From Amycolatopsis azurea DSM 43854 (GTDB lineage Bacteria > Actinomycetota > Actinomycetes > Mycobacteriales > Pseudonocardiaceae), in NCBI RefSeq assembly GCF_001995215.1, contig NZ_MUXN01000007.1, forward strand, positions 62,001 to 126,000: 64,000 nucleotides of DNA, written 5' to 3'. Position 1 is the first letter of the stretch. Every line of letters begins with the position of its first letter. Shown piece after piece: positions 32,762 through 42,358 of the stretch. Under the pieces are notes generated by a model. It was not told where the DNA came from. It saw only the letters and a list, made by a program, of their open reading frames with translations, and ran no database searches. The translations under genes and the position numbers were made by a program.

Positions 32762-35700
32762 ATGCGGTTCGGGGTGCTCGGCCCGCTCGTGGCCGAGGAC
32801 AAGCGGGGCGACGTCGGGCTCAAGGGCCCGCGGCACCGGGCGGTGCTGGCCAGGCTGCTGATCGCCCGCGGCCGGGTCGTCCCGGTGGAACGCCTGGTCG
32901 ACGACCTGTGGGAGCGGCCGCCCGAGGGTGCTGTCGGCGCCGTCCAGACGTTCGTCGGGGCCCTGCGCCGCGCGCTGGAGCCGGACCGCGCGCCCCGCGA
33001 GCCCGCGCGGTTGCTCGTCACGGTCGCCCGGGGTTACGCCCTGCGCGCGGACTCCGTCGACGCCTGGGACCTCGAGGCCGCCGTCGCCGCGGCTCGCGAA
33101 TTGCTCGACACCCGCCGGGCGGACGCCGCACTGTCGCAAGTGGACACCGCGCTCGCGCTGTGGCGCGGTCCCGCGTACGCCGAGTTCGCCGAGGAGGGCT
33201 GGGCGCGCGGCGAGGTCTCCCGCTTGACCGAACTCCGGCTGCTGGCCGGGGAACTCCGCGCCGAAGCCCTCCTCTCGCTCGGGCGGGCCGCCGAGGTGAT
33301 CCCCGAGCTGGAGCCTCGGGTGCGCGAATTCCCGTTGCGGGAAAACGGTTCCCGGCTGCTGGCGCTCGCGCTCTACCGATCGGGGCGGCAAGGTGACGCG
33401 CTCACGGTCCTGCGCGCCGCGCGCGAACGGCTCGCCGACGAACTCGGCCTCGACCCCGGCGCCGGTCTCCGCGATCTCGAAGCCGACATCCTGGCGCAAG
33501 CGCCCCGGTTGAAGCCGTCCGCGCCGAAGATCGTCGAGCGGCCGCTGGTCGGGCGCGACGTGGAGCTGGCGAGGCTCGAAGAAGCCGCGACCGGGTCACG
33601 GCTCGTGCTCGTCTCCGGTGACGCCGGGGTGGGGAAAACCGCGCTCGCCGAGGCGTTCTCCGCCCGCCTCGCGGCCCGAGGGTGGACCACGGCCTGGGGA
33701 AGCAATCCCGACGACGAGGGCGCGCCGCCCGCCCACGCGTGGAACCGGATCCTGGCCACGCTCGCCGACGCCGGGTACGGCGCCGCACCGACGGCGGACC
33801 AGGGCACCGAAGATCCCGTGTCCGCGCGCTGGCGATGGCATCGGGCGGTCGCGTCCTATCTGGCGGGCGCCGCGCCGATGCTGCTCGTCCTCGACGATCT
33901 GCACTGGGCGGGCGAGGAGACGCTGGCGTTGCTGACCGCAGTGCTGGCCGAGCCGGTGCTGATCGTCGCGACCTATCGAGGCACCGATCCGCCCGGCCGC
34001 TTGACGGACTTCCTCGGCCGGGCCGCGCGAGCCGAGCCGGCGCGGCTCTATCTCGGCGGCTTGCCGGAGACCGAGGTCGCCGGCCTGGTCCGGGTCACGA
34101 CCGGGGCGGAGATCGGTCCGGAGACCGCCGCGGTGATCCATCGGCGCAGTGGCGGGAACGCCTTCTTCGTCCGCGAACTCGCCCGCCTGCTGGCCGCTGA
34201 GGGCCCGGGCGCGCTGGACGCCGTCCCGCCGGGAGTCCGCGACGTCGTCCGGCACCGGGTGGAGGCGCTACCGGACGAGGCTCGCGGTGTGGTGCGGCGG
34301 GCCTCGGTGCTCGGGACGGACGTCGACCTGGACATCCTTGAAGCCTTGGCGGGTGAAACCGCGCTTGACGCGATGGAAATCGTTGTCCGGCAAGGATTCT
34401 TGATCGAAAGGGCGCCGCATCGATTCCGGTTCGCCCATGCCCTCGTGCGAGACACGCTCTACCACGACCTCTCCCGTTCGCGGCGTGCCCGCGAACACGG
34501 CAAGATCGCCGAAGCGCTGGAAGATCTTCGCCCGGACGACGTCGATGCCTTGGCGCACCATTTCCTCCTGTCCGAAGGGCACTTCGAGCGCGCGGCGCGG
34601 TACGCCCAGGCGGCCGCGGAACGGGCGGAAAGCCGTTTCGCCCAGACGGAGGCGGCGAGACTCTGGGCCGCCGCGCTCACCGCGTACGACCGGTCCGGCG
34701 CCTCCGACCCGGAGAAGCGGCTGGAACTGATCATGGGCAAGGCCCGTGCGTCGGCCGTGGCCGGCGGTCTCGGCCGGTCCCGGCGGCATCGGGCCGAAGC
34801 GCTGGAACTGGCGGAAAAGCTCGACGATCCGCTGCTGACCGCGCGCGTGATCGGCGCCTTCGACGTCCCCGCCGTCTGGACACAGAGCGACGACACGGAA
34901 CTGGCCTCGCGCATCGCGGACGCCGTCGAGCGGACCCTCACCGCGTTGCCCGCCGAACGGGAGACCGAGCGGTGCCGTCTGCTGGCCACCCTCGCCGTCG
35001 AACTGCGGAACGCGGGCGGGCGACGGGCTCGCGAGGCGGCAAGGGAAGCGGAGGAACTCGCCCGGCGGCTCGACGATCCGGCGTTGCTGGCGTTCGCGCT
35101 CAACGCGCGGTTCTTGCAGTCCTTCGACCGGGCGGGGCTCGCGCCCCGGCGGGCCGCGATCGGCGCGGAACTGGTCGATCTCGCCGCGCGGCACCGGCTG
35201 GTGACCTTCGAGGTGCTCGGGCACCTCGTGCTCGTGCAGGCGAAGAGCGCGCTCGCGGATTTCGAGGCCGCGGACCGGCACGCCGCAGCCGCGGACGAAA
35301 TCGCGGAGAAGTACGGCCTCCCGCTCGTCGGCGTGTTCACCCGGTGGTATCGCGCGATGCGGGCCGCGATGACCGGCGACGGCGGGGAAGCAGCCTATCG
35401 CGCCGCGGCGGCGGGACTCGCCGGAACGGCCATGTCCGGAGTGGACGACGGGATCCTCGCGCTCGCCCTGTTCTGTGACCGGCTCCAGCGAGGCTTGCCG
35501 CCCGAAGCGTGCGAAAGCAGTTACGGCGCTTACGAAAGCTGGTGCCGCCCGGTCCTCCCGATCCCGGACTCGCCCCGGGACCTGCTGTACGAAGCCCGCA
35601 CCTGCCTGCACGCCGTCGTCGCGATCGAACTCGGAGACCGCGCGACCATGGAACGCCTGTACGCCGACCTTCTTCCCGCCGCCGACGAGATCGCCGGTGC

Positions 35701-35845
35701 CGGGAGCGGGATGCTGACTCTCAGGCCGGTCGCGTACTACCTCGGTGAGCTGGCCACCGCCCTCGACCTGCGGGAAGCGGCCGCCGAACACCACCGGACG
35801 GCGCGAGCCATCGCGGTGAAGGCCGGATCACCGCATTGGGGTTAG
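32762..35845 (+). CDS. BTAD-domain transcriptional regulator with AAA ATPase
   Basis: A 1027-residue regulator. A SARP-like winged helix (MRFGVLGPLVAEDKRG) and BTAD domain fill residues 1-245. An AAA/STAND ATPase follows with Walker A SGDAGVGKTA near 284 and Walker B LLVLDDLHWA near 375. The remainder is TPR-like helices to the C-terminus. No LuxR-type C-terminal HTH is evident. The ATG at 32762 follows AAGGAGGTGG; an in-frame GTG at 32747 lies just before that site. The divergent dehalogenase-like gene is the obvious candidate target. Confidence 0.88.
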   Translation: MRFGVLGPLVAEDKRGDVGLKGPRHRAVLARLLIARGRVVPVERLVDDLWERPPEGAVGAVQTFVGALRRALEPDRAPREPARLLVTVARGYALRADSVDAWDLEAAVAAARELLDTRRADAALSQVDTALALWRGPAYAEFAEEGWARGEVSRLTELRLLAGELRAEALLSLGRAAEVIPELEPRVREFPLRENGSRLLALALYRSGRQGDALTVLRAARERLADELGLDPGAGLRDLEADILAQAPRLKPSAPKIVERPLVGRDVELARLEEAATGSRLVLVSGDAGVGKTALAEAFSARLAARGWTTAWGSNPDDEGAPPAHAWNRILATLADAGYGAAPTADQGTEDPVSARWRWHRAVASYLAGAAPMLLVLDDLHWAGEETLALLTAVLAEPVLIVATYRGTDPPGRLTDFLGRAARAEPARLYLGGLPETEVAGLVRVTTGAEIGPETAAVIHRRSGGNAFFVRELARLLAAEGPGALDAVPPGVRDVVRHRVEALPDEARGVVRRASVLGTDVDLDILEALAGETALDAMEIVVRQGFLIERAPHRFRFAHALVRDTLYHDLSRSRRAREHGKIAEALEDLRPDDVDALAHHFLLSEGHFERAARYAQAAAERAESRFAQTEAARLWAAALTAYDRSGASDPEKRLELIMGKARASAVAGGLGRSRRHRAEALELAEKLDDPLLTARVIGAFDVPAVWTQSDDTELASRIADAVERTLTALPAERETERCRLLATLAVELRNAGGRRAREAAREAEELARRLDDPALLAFALNARFLQSFDRAGLAPRRAAIGAELVDLAARHRLVTFEVLGHLVLVQAKSALADFEAADRHAAAADEIAEKYGLPLVGVFTRWYRAMRAAMTGDGGEAAYRAAAAGLAGTAMSGVDDGILALALFCDRLQRGLPPEACESSYGAYESWCRPVLPIPDSPRDLLYEARTCLHAVVAIELGDRATMERLYADLLPAADEIAGAGSGMLTLRPVAYYLGELATALDLREAAAEHHRTARAIAVKAGSPHWG

Positions 35846-35846
35846 C

Positions 35847-36143
35847 TCACTGCTCCCGCATCGCGCGGCGGATCTCGGCCAGCTTGTCCTTGGCGGCCTT
35901 GTCGCGGTCGGCGATCTTCTTGTCGAGCGAGGCCACGTCCTCCTTGCCGCCGAGACCCGCGAGCTCGGTCGAGCCGATCGACGTCGTGTACCGCTGCTCG
36001 ATCCGGTCCCGCACGTGATCGAACGACGGCACGCCGGACTCGCTGTAATCCGGCTCCGGGACCTCGACCGGTGGGGTGGGGGTGTCCTCGACGATCTCGG
36101 CGTCGAGGATCTCCGGCTTCTTGTCCGGGCTGTTGTCGGTCAT
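35847..36143 (-). CDS. Small acidic hypothetical protein, 98 residues
   Basis: I do not recognise this protein. It begins MTDNSPDKKPEILDAEIVED, is strongly acidic and disordered in the first half, and ends with a charged helix (LDKKIADRDKAAKDKLAEIR) likely to form a coiled coil. Its ATG overlaps the TGA of the upstream nuclease/helicase gene (ATGA), so it is translationally coupled to it and may be a partner or stability factor. It ends 1 bp after the end of the convergent regulator gene. Confidence 0.7.
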   Translation of the reverse strand: MTDNSPDKKPEILDAEIVEDTPTPPVEVPEPDYSESGVPSFDHVRDRIEQRYTTSIGSTELAGLGGKEDVASLDKKIADRDKAAKDKLAEIRRAMREQ

Positions 36144-39100
36144 CGTCCACTCCGTCCTGCGTGCCACGGCACGGCTTCGGTCATCAACCCGAGCATGCCC
36201 GAAACCAGCCGCATCTGGTCGACCGTGCGGATGTCGGCCTCGACCAGCCGGGGCGAACAGACCACGATCGCGAGCGCCTGCGCCCGCGAAAGCGCCACGT
36301 TCAGCCGGTTGCGGGAAAGCAGGAAGTCCAGGCCGCGCGGCAGATCGACCGCCGACGACGAGGTCATGGTGGTGATCACCACCGGCGCCTCCTGCCCCTG
36401 GAACCGGTCCACGGTGCCCACTCGCACGCCGGGATACCCGGCCTGGTCGAGGGCCCGCGCCACGACCCGGGCCTGCAAGTTGTACGGCGCCACGACCAGG
36501 ATGTCCTCGTCGCCGAGCGGCCGGGGATCGCCGTGATCGGTCCAGGCCCGCCCGTGGAGATCGGCCACCAGGGCCGTGACCGCCTCGGCCTCCTCGACCG
36601 ACCGTGTCGTGTTGCCGTGGTGGTCGACCTCGGCGAGGTACAGGCCGGCCTCGACACCGCCGATCGACCGCTCGGCCGCCGAGGGATGCGAGTGCAGACG
36701 GCCCGCGTAGGACAGCCGCGAGACCGGTGCGCAGACGGCCGGGTGCATCCTGCGGGTCTCGTCGAGGAAGTAGCCGAGTTCCGCCGGGATGATGTCGGCC
36801 TCGCCGATCAGGTGCCCGAGCGCGGAGGCCTCGGCACCCGCCGGATGCGTGCCCTGCACGACCTGCGGCAACTGCTGCGGATCACCCAGCAGCAGGAGGT
36901 TCTTGGCGCACGTCGACACCGCGAGCGCGTCGGCGAGGGCGAACTGGCCCGCCTCGTCGATGATCAGCAGGTCGAACGGCTCTTCGCGGATCGCGGCGTT
37001 CGCGAACGTCCACGCGGTCCCGCCGACCAGATGGCCGGTGTCGTGCTCCTCGCGCCATTTCACCAGCGCGGGATTGGTCTTCGGCTGCTCCCAGGGCGCG
37101 GCCGGATCCGGGGTCCGCTTGGCGCGTTTGGCGCACGGCAGATCCGGCGCGTTCTTCAGCGCGGCGGACAGCACGTTCTCCACGGCCTTGTGGCTGGTCG
37201 AGGTGACGGCGATCGTCTTGCCCGCGCGCACGAGCTTCGCGATCAACCTGCCCGCCAGGTAGGTCTTGCCCGCGCCCGGCGGGCCCTGGACGGCGAGCGC
37301 GGAACCGTCGAGCGCCTCGACGGCCTCGATCACCGTGCTCACCAGATCCGTCCCGGGTGCGGGCAGCGTCCGGTCGTCGCGCAGCCGGGGCGTCGTGCGT
37401 CGGAGCAGGTCGACGCCGGGATGGGCGGGCAGCACCGGTAGCGCGTCGACGACGAGCCGGGCGAGATCCGCGACCGCGTCGTCCTTGGGGGAGGGCCGGA
37501 CCGGGCTGCCGGGCAGCACCGCGACCGGCCGGTCGGCGGTGGTCTCGTCGGGCGGGCAGCTCTCTTCGAGGGTCAGTTCGACGGCGGTGGCCGAGACGAC
37601 CTTGGCGTCCCGCGCGGCCGCCCCGTACCGGAGCCGGACGTCGTCGCCGGGGGCGAAGGGATGCGGGCGGTCCGGATCGCAGCGGAGGCTCAGCGTGCGC
37701 TTCGCCTTGCGGACCCGGCCCGACGGCGGCACCCACTCCCCGGCCTCCATGGTCACCGGGACGGTGCAGGCGTTGTCGGTCTCCAGGTCGCCGAGCGGGG
37801 CGGCGAGCTGGCGGAAGTACTCCCACCAGGCCGGATTCGTCTCGCGGCGGTGGTAGCCGACGGACGCGGCCAGCAGCGCGCGGGCGCGGTCCTCGCCGGT
37901 GAACTCGGCCGGATCGTCGGGCAGCCCGTCCAGCAGCGGATCGACCAGCGCGGCCAGCTGCGCCGCGCGTTCGGCGCGTTTCTGGGCGGCGACGTCCTCT
38001 TCGGTCTGGCGGAGCAGAGCGTCCACATCGGACTCTTCGGGCGGCTCGGCGAGCGCGATCCCCTCCTTCACACGGATCTTGTGGAGGAATTCGAACAGCC
38101 GCAGCGTGGAGACGCAGTCGTACTCGTTGTAGTCGCTGATCCCGCGCAGCACCTCGGCCGCGTGCTCGGTCTCGCCGGAGGCGGTGAGCGTCAGGTACTC
38201 CTCGTAGGCCTCGATGCTCGAAACCGCCGTCTTGACGTCGCCGTCGCGGGCTTCGGGCATGTAGAGCGGTTCGAGGTACTTGATGGAGTACGACCGCTGC
38301 GAGACCCGGAGTGCCTTGCGCACCACCGAATACAGGTCCACCAGGCCGCCGCTGCGCAGCAGGTGGTCGACGGCGTCTTCGCGGGTCCCGTGCACGGCGG
38401 CGAGCCGCTTGATCGCGGTGACCTCGTACGGGGCGTAGTGATAGACGTGCGAGCCGGGATGTTCGGTGAGCCTCGCGGTGGCGAAGTCGACGAACTCCTC
38501 GAAGGCACGCTTCTCCTGAGACCGGTTGTGAGCCCAGAACGGCGTGAACTTCGTGCTGCCTTCGTCCGTCACCGCGCCGAAGAGGTATTCGAGCCCTTCG
38601 CCCGCCAGCGCGTACGGGTCGCCTTCCATGTCGAAGAAGACGTCGCCGGGCGCGGGCGGCGGCAGTTCGGCCAGCGCGTCCGGATCGATGATCTCGTAGG
38701 CGATCTGCCCGGTGTCGTCCTGCCGGACCTGGATCGCGGCCTGGGCGCGCAGCGTGGTGAACGACGTCGTCGAGATGTCGCGCGGCCGGTCTTCCGGCGC
38801 GGCGGCCGCGAGCGCGTCGATGGTGCCGAGGCCCGCAGCGACGAGCTTGCGCCGCTGGTCACCGCGCATGCCCGCGACCAGCGAAAGATCGCGGTCGGCT
38901 TCGCGGGCGCTCGCGCAGTGCGAGGAGAAGGAGCAGCCGCCACAGGCGGGGCGCTCGTCGGCCCAGATCGGGACCGGCAGGGTCGGCGGCCGATGCCGGA
39001 GCCGGGCGCGGAGCCGGTCCACCAGCGGGAGGAAGTCGTCGACGCGGAACGAGCGAGTGCTGTGATCACCCAGTAGCAGATGCATCTGCGGACCGGCGGG

Positions 39101-39535
39101 CCAGCCCGCCCGGCGCAGGGCGTCGGCGTACGCGGTCAGCTGGACCACGGCGGCGGGCTTCGCGTGCCTGGCCAGCTTCGTGTCGTAGACCTCGTAGCGG
39201 CCTTCGTCGTCCCGCATCAGGAAGTCCGCGCGGCCGGAGAACTCGCCGTCGTGGAAGACCGCCTGGTAGATCACCGGGGCCCCGGCGCGCAGTGCCTCTT
39301 CGGTGGCTTTCGCGGCGACGACCGGATCGCGTTCGTCGATCTCGACGACGGCGCTCCGCTCGCCGCGCAGCTTGTCCAGTGTCGCGGCCTCGTGCGCTCG
39401 CCCGTACGTGACCGCCAGCTGATCCGGCCCGGAGCCCGGCCGCGGCGCTCCCGGGAGGTCGGCGGCCAGCGCCTGGTTCAGGAGGCTGCGGTGCTCGCAT
39501 TCGAGCAGGTCGGCGAGATCGGACGGGGTGTACAT
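36140..39535 (-). CDS. TM0106-type RecB-like nuclease fused to SF1 helicase
   Basis: A 1131-residue protein. The N-terminal PD-(D/E)XK nuclease (about 85-145) has FSGRADF, YEVYDTK and VQLTAY. CGGCSFSSHC near 200 could complete an Fe-S site. An RNase H-like region (VFFDMEGDPYAL near 300) follows, then an SF1 helicase with Walker A QGPPGAGKT near 748, Walker B IIDEAGQF near 857, DETRRMHP, VDRFQGQE near 1041 and NVALSRAQ near 1068. All key helicase residues look intact. Relatives are proposed to act in DNA or RNA repair; specific function unknown. ATG at 39535 without a clear ribosome binding site. Confidence 0.88.
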   Translation of the reverse strand: MYTPSDLADLLECEHRSLLNQALAADLPGAPRPGSGPDQLAVTYGRAHEAATLDKLRGERSAVVEIDERDPVVAAKATEEALRAGAPVIYQAVFHDGEFSGRADFLMRDDEGRYEVYDTKLARHAKPAAVVQLTAYADALRRAGWPAGPQMHLLLGDHSTRSFRVDDFLPLVDRLRARLRHRPPTLPVPIWADERPACGGCSFSSHCASAREADRDLSLVAGMRGDQRRKLVAAGLGTIDALAAAAPEDRPRDISTTSFTTLRAQAAIQVRQDDTGQIAYEIIDPDALAELPPPAPGDVFFDMEGDPYALAGEGLEYLFGAVTDEGSTKFTPFWAHNRSQEKRAFEEFVDFATARLTEHPGSHVYHYAPYEVTAIKRLAAVHGTREDAVDHLLRSGGLVDLYSVVRKALRVSQRSYSIKYLEPLYMPEARDGDVKTAVSSIEAYEEYLTLTASGETEHAAEVLRGISDYNEYDCVSTLRLFEFLHKIRVKEGIALAEPPEESDVDALLRQTEEDVAAQKRAERAAQLAALVDPLLDGLPDDPAEFTGEDRARALLAASVGYHRRETNPAWWEYFRQLAAPLGDLETDNACTVPVTMEAGEWVPPSGRVRKAKRTLSLRCDPDRPHPFAPGDDVRLRYGAAARDAKVVSATAVELTLEESCPPDETTADRPVAVLPGSPVRPSPKDDAVADLARLVVDALPVLPAHPGVDLLRRTTPRLRDDRTLPAPGTDLVSTVIEAVEALDGSALAVQGPPGAGKTYLAGRLIAKLVRAGKTIAVTSTSHKAVENVLSAALKNAPDLPCAKRAKRTPDPAAPWEQPKTNPALVKWREEHDTGHLVGGTAWTFANAAIREEPFDLLIIDEAGQFALADALAVSTCAKNLLLLGDPQQLPQVVQGTHPAGAEASALGHLIGEADIIPAELGYFLDETRRMHPAVCAPVSRLSYAGRLHSHPSAAERSIGGVEAGLYLAEVDHHGNTTRSVEEAEAVTALVADLHGRAWTDHGDPRPLGDEDILVVAPYNLQARVVARALDQAGYPGVRVGTVDRFQGQEAPVVITTMTSSSAVDLPRGLDFLLSRNRLNVALSRAQALAIVVCSPRLVEADIRTVDQMRLVSGMLGLMTEAVPWHAGRSGR

Positions 39536-39587
39536 CGCCCGGCAGTCTTACATGGACGCTCCGGCGGGCGGCCCCGGCACGCCGGAG

Positions 39588-40298
39588 TCAGCCGGAGGTG
39601 TGGTCGAACTTGAGGTGCGAGGTGATCCGGTAGCGGTCGCCCCGGTAGATCGAGCGGGTGTACTCGATCACGCGGCCCTCCGCGTCGCGGGTGGTGCGCT
39701 CGAACAGCAGCGCGGGGGAGTGCAGCGGGACACCGAGCAGGCCGGATTCGTCGGTGCCGGTCACGGTCGGTTCGATGACCTGCACGGCCGTCGCGGGAAC
39801 GACCTCGTACCGGGTGCGGAGCAGCTCGTAGAACGACCCGGACTCGAAGCCCGCGGCCGTGATGTCCGGTACGAGATCCCGGGGGACCAGGATCCGCTCG
39901 ATCGCCATCGGCGCCTCCTCGACGACGCGGACACGCGTGACGGCGACCAGTTGGTGACCGGGGGAGACTTCGAGCCGCTTGCCGAGCCGGGCGCCCGCCG
40001 GTGTGGTGGCGAAGTCGATCACCCGGCTGGTCCAGTGGCCCTCGGCGGGCGGGGCGTACTGCTCGCCGCCGGTGGCGGGCACGAGGTCCTGGGAGATCTT
40101 GCGCGGCGCGGTGAACGTGCCCCGGCCGTGCTCGCGGACCACGAGACCGTCTCGCTCCAGCTCGTCGATCGCGGCCCGCAAGGTGGGGCGCGAGACGCCG
40201 ATTTCGGTGCTCAGCGCGCGTTCCGAAGGCAAGACCTCGCCCGGCAGCCGCCGCTCGATGAGCTGGCGCAGCCGTTCCTTGACCTCTGTTCGCCGCAT
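39588..40298 (-). CDS. GntR-family (HutC/UTRA) transcriptional regulator
   Basis: A 236-residue regulator. The winged HTH (PSERALSTEIGVSRPTLRAA, residues 25-55) is followed by a UTRA effector domain (about 85-230; ERILVPRDLVPDI, LLFERTTRDAEGRVIEYTRS). HutC/DasR-type members bind GTCTAGAC-like sites and respond to sugars or small metabolites. Such a site lies about 50 bp upstream of its start, in the region shared with the GH16 gene, so autoregulation and control of that gene are likely. ATG at 40298. Confidence 0.88.
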   Translation of the reverse strand: MRRTEVKERLRQLIERRLPGEVLPSERALSTEIGVSRPTLRAAIDELERDGLVVREHGRGTFTAPRKISQDLVPATGGEQYAPPAEGHWTSRVIDFATTPAGARLGKRLEVSPGHQLVAVTRVRVVEEAPMAIERILVPRDLVPDITAAGFESGSFYELLRTRYEVVPATAVQVIEPTVTGTDESGLLGVPLHSPALLFERTTRDAEGRVIEYTRSIYRGDRYRITSHLKFDHTSG

Positions 40299-40346
40299 GG
40301 CCGCAGCCTACCCAGTGGTCGTCGGGAATTGGCTGGTGGACAAGTT

Positions 40347-40354
40347 GTCTAGAC
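40347..40354. promoter_or_regulatory. GTCTAGAC operator core between gntR and GH16 genes
   Basis: The palindrome GTCTAGAC sits in AAGTTGTCTAGACCTATT, resembling the DasR-type core (TGGTCTAGACCA) used by HutC/UTRA regulators. A second inverted pair, CTTTACCA (from 40362) and TGGTAAAG (to 40411), flanks the GH16 leader. Confidence 0.55.
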
Positions 40355-40419
40355 CTATTGACTTTACCAGTTCGGGAGGAGACCTTGGTGGAAACTGACC
40401 AGTGGTAAAGGAGACAGCG

Positions 40420-41334
40420 ATGTCCGCACCGGGGAAGTTTCGCTTCGTAGCCGTCGCCGCCTTGTCGGTGGTCGCACTCGGGATGGCGCCGGGAACCGCG
40501 ACCGGGGCGGGCGCCTGCGGGGCGTTGTTCGACGATTTCCACTACACCTCGCACGCCGACGGTCTCCTTGCCCAGCACGGCTGGCAGGTGCGCTCCGGGG
40601 CAGGCGGTCCCGGCGTCGGCGGCGCGCGATGGGCTCCGGAAGGCATCACGTTCCCGACGTCCGACGGGGACAAGGTGCTGCAACTCGCCTCCACCACCGA
40701 CGGCACGCCCGCGGGCACGACGCAGACCGAGATCATGCAGCCCGACCGGCGGTTCTTCGAAGGGACCTACGCGGCGCGGATCCGCTTCTCCGACGCGCCG
40801 GCGTCCGGCCCGGACGGCGACAGGATCAACCAGACGTTCTTCACCATCAGTCCGCTCCGCTACGACAACGACCCGATCTACAGCGAGCTGGACTTCTCCG
40901 AGTACCTGCCCAACGGCGGCTGGGGCGAGACAGGGCCGGTCAACTTCCAGACCAGCTGGCACACCTACACGCCGGACCCGTGGTACGCCGAAAACAAGAG
41001 CGACAGCCAGCGTCGCAGTATCGACGGCTGGCACTCCGTCGCCGCGACCGTGTCCGACGGCCACGTCCGGTACTACATCGACGGCGCGCTGGTGGCAGAC
41101 CACGACCGAGGCGGGCCGTTCGACGTGTACCCGCGGCAGGACATGTCCCTGAACGTGAACCAGTGGTTCATCGACCTCACCCAGCACTCCGGCGGCACGA
41201 GCACCTACCTCGAACAGGTGGACTGGGTCTACTACGCGAAGAACGAGGTCCTCACGCCGCAGGCGGCGGCCGACCGGGCCGCCGCTTACCGCTCGTCGGG
41301 CGTGCGGTTCACCGACGATCTGGGTGGCTGTTAA
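40420..41334 (+). CDS. Secreted GH16-family glycoside hydrolase-like protein
   Basis: A 304-residue exported protein. The signal peptide (MSAPGKFRFVAVAALSVVAL to about 30) is followed by a beta-sandwich with the GH16 catalytic signature ELDFSE (ExDxxE, about residues 156-161), preceded by YEG-type strands (FFEGTYAARIRF). The two Glu and one Asp are present, so beta-glucan or related polysaccharide cleavage is plausible. Cysteines at GACGALF and the C-terminal GGC could pair. The ATG at 40420 follows AAGGAG. It is divergent from the GntR regulator, so it is probably induced by a breakdown product. Confidence 0.82.
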   Translation: MSAPGKFRFVAVAALSVVALGMAPGTATGAGACGALFDDFHYTSHADGLLAQHGWQVRSGAGGPGVGGARWAPEGITFPTSDGDKVLQLASTTDGTPAGTTQTEIMQPDRRFFEGTYAARIRFSDAPASGPDGDRINQTFFTISPLRYDNDPIYSELDFSEYLPNGGWGETGPVNFQTSWHTYTPDPWYAENKSDSQRRSIDGWHSVAATVSDGHVRYYIDGALVADHDRGGPFDVYPRQDMSLNVNQWFIDLTQHSGGTSTYLEQVDWVYYAKNEVLTPQAAADRAAAYRSSGVRFTDDLGGC

Positions 41335-41368
41335 ATGTGAGCGGGGTTCTGCGGGAGCGAGGAGTGCG

Positions 41369-42232
41369 GTGGATCGGCTGACGGAACGGTTCGAGGAGCA
41401 TCGGACCAGGCTGCGGGCGGTGGCGTACCGGATGCTGGGCTCCGCCAGCGAGGCCGAGGACGCCGTCCAGGACACGTGGCTGAGGCTCAACCGGACCGAT
41501 GCTTCGGAGATCGAGAATCTCGGCGGCTGGCTCACGACGGTGGTGGCGCGAGTGTGTCTCAACGTGCTGCGCTCGCGTGACCACCGGCAGGAGGAACCGC
41601 TCGACGCCGCGTTCTCCGAGCCCGCCGACTCCTCGGCCGATCCCGCCGCCGACGCGGTGCTCGCCGACTCGGTCGGGCTCGCGATGCTGGTGGTCCTGGA
41701 GACACTGGCCCCCGCCGAGCGGCTCGCGTTCGTCCTGCACGACATGTTCGCCGTGCCGTTCGACGAGATCGCCCCGCTGATCGACCGCACCCCGGCGGCC
41801 GCGCGGCAACTCGCGAGCCGTGCCCGGCGCCGCGTCCAAGGCCGATCCGCCGCCGCGGAACCGGATCTCGCGCGACGGCGCCAAGTCGTCGACGCCTACC
41901 TGGCCGCGGCCCGCACCGGGGACTTCGAAGCGCTCCTGGAACTTCTGCACCCCGACGTCGTCCTCCGCGCCGACAAGGCGGCGGGCCCCTCGCACGCGCC
42001 GGTCTTCCTGCGGGGCGCCAGCATGGTGGCGCGCGGTGCGGCGGCAGCTTCGGTGCGGGCGGCCGTCACGCAGCTCGCGCTCGTGAACGGCGGCGTCGGC
42101 CTCGTGATGGCCGACGAAGGCCGGCCTTCGGTGGTGCTCGCGTTCACGCTCGAGGACGGGCGGATCACCGAGATCGACGTCATCGCGGACCAGGACCGGT
42201 TGCGGGGTCTGGACCTGGTGATTTTGGACTGA
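41369..42232 (+). CDS. SigJ-type RNA polymerase sigma factor with SnoaL-like C-terminus
   Basis: A 287-residue ECF41-like sigma factor. Region 2 (AYRMLGSASEAEDAVQDTWLRL) lies at about 18-40, region 4 (LAPAERLAFVLHDMFAVPFDEIA) near 115, and a SnoaL/NTF2-like C-terminal domain at about 170-287. In SigJ/ECF41 proteins that domain modulates activity in place of an anti-sigma factor. The GTG at 41369 follows GAGGAG. It lies 34 bp after the GH16 gene on the same strand and may be read through from it. No carboxymuconolactone-decarboxylase or oxidoreductase partner, common for ECF41, is adjacent. Confidence 0.85.
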   Translation: MDRLTERFEEHRTRLRAVAYRMLGSASEAEDAVQDTWLRLNRTDASEIENLGGWLTTVVARVCLNVLRSRDHRQEEPLDAAFSEPADSSADPAADAVLADSVGLAMLVVLETLAPAERLAFVLHDMFAVPFDEIAPLIDRTPAAARQLASRARRRVQGRSAAAEPDLARRRQVVDAYLAAARTGDFEALLELLHPDVVLRADKAAGPSHAPVFLRGASMVARGAAAASVRAAVTQLALVNGGVGLVMADEGRPSVVLAFTLEDGRITEIDVIADQDRLRGLDLVILD

Positions 42233-42358
42233 CCCCGGGTTGCGGTTCGGTCGCGAACCAGTACCGATGACACGGCCCCTCCGATATGGACGTTAACGGT
42301 TTCCGGCCGTTCTCCGCCTCCTTTTCAAGGCTCTTGGAGCTACGACGAGGAGGCGACC

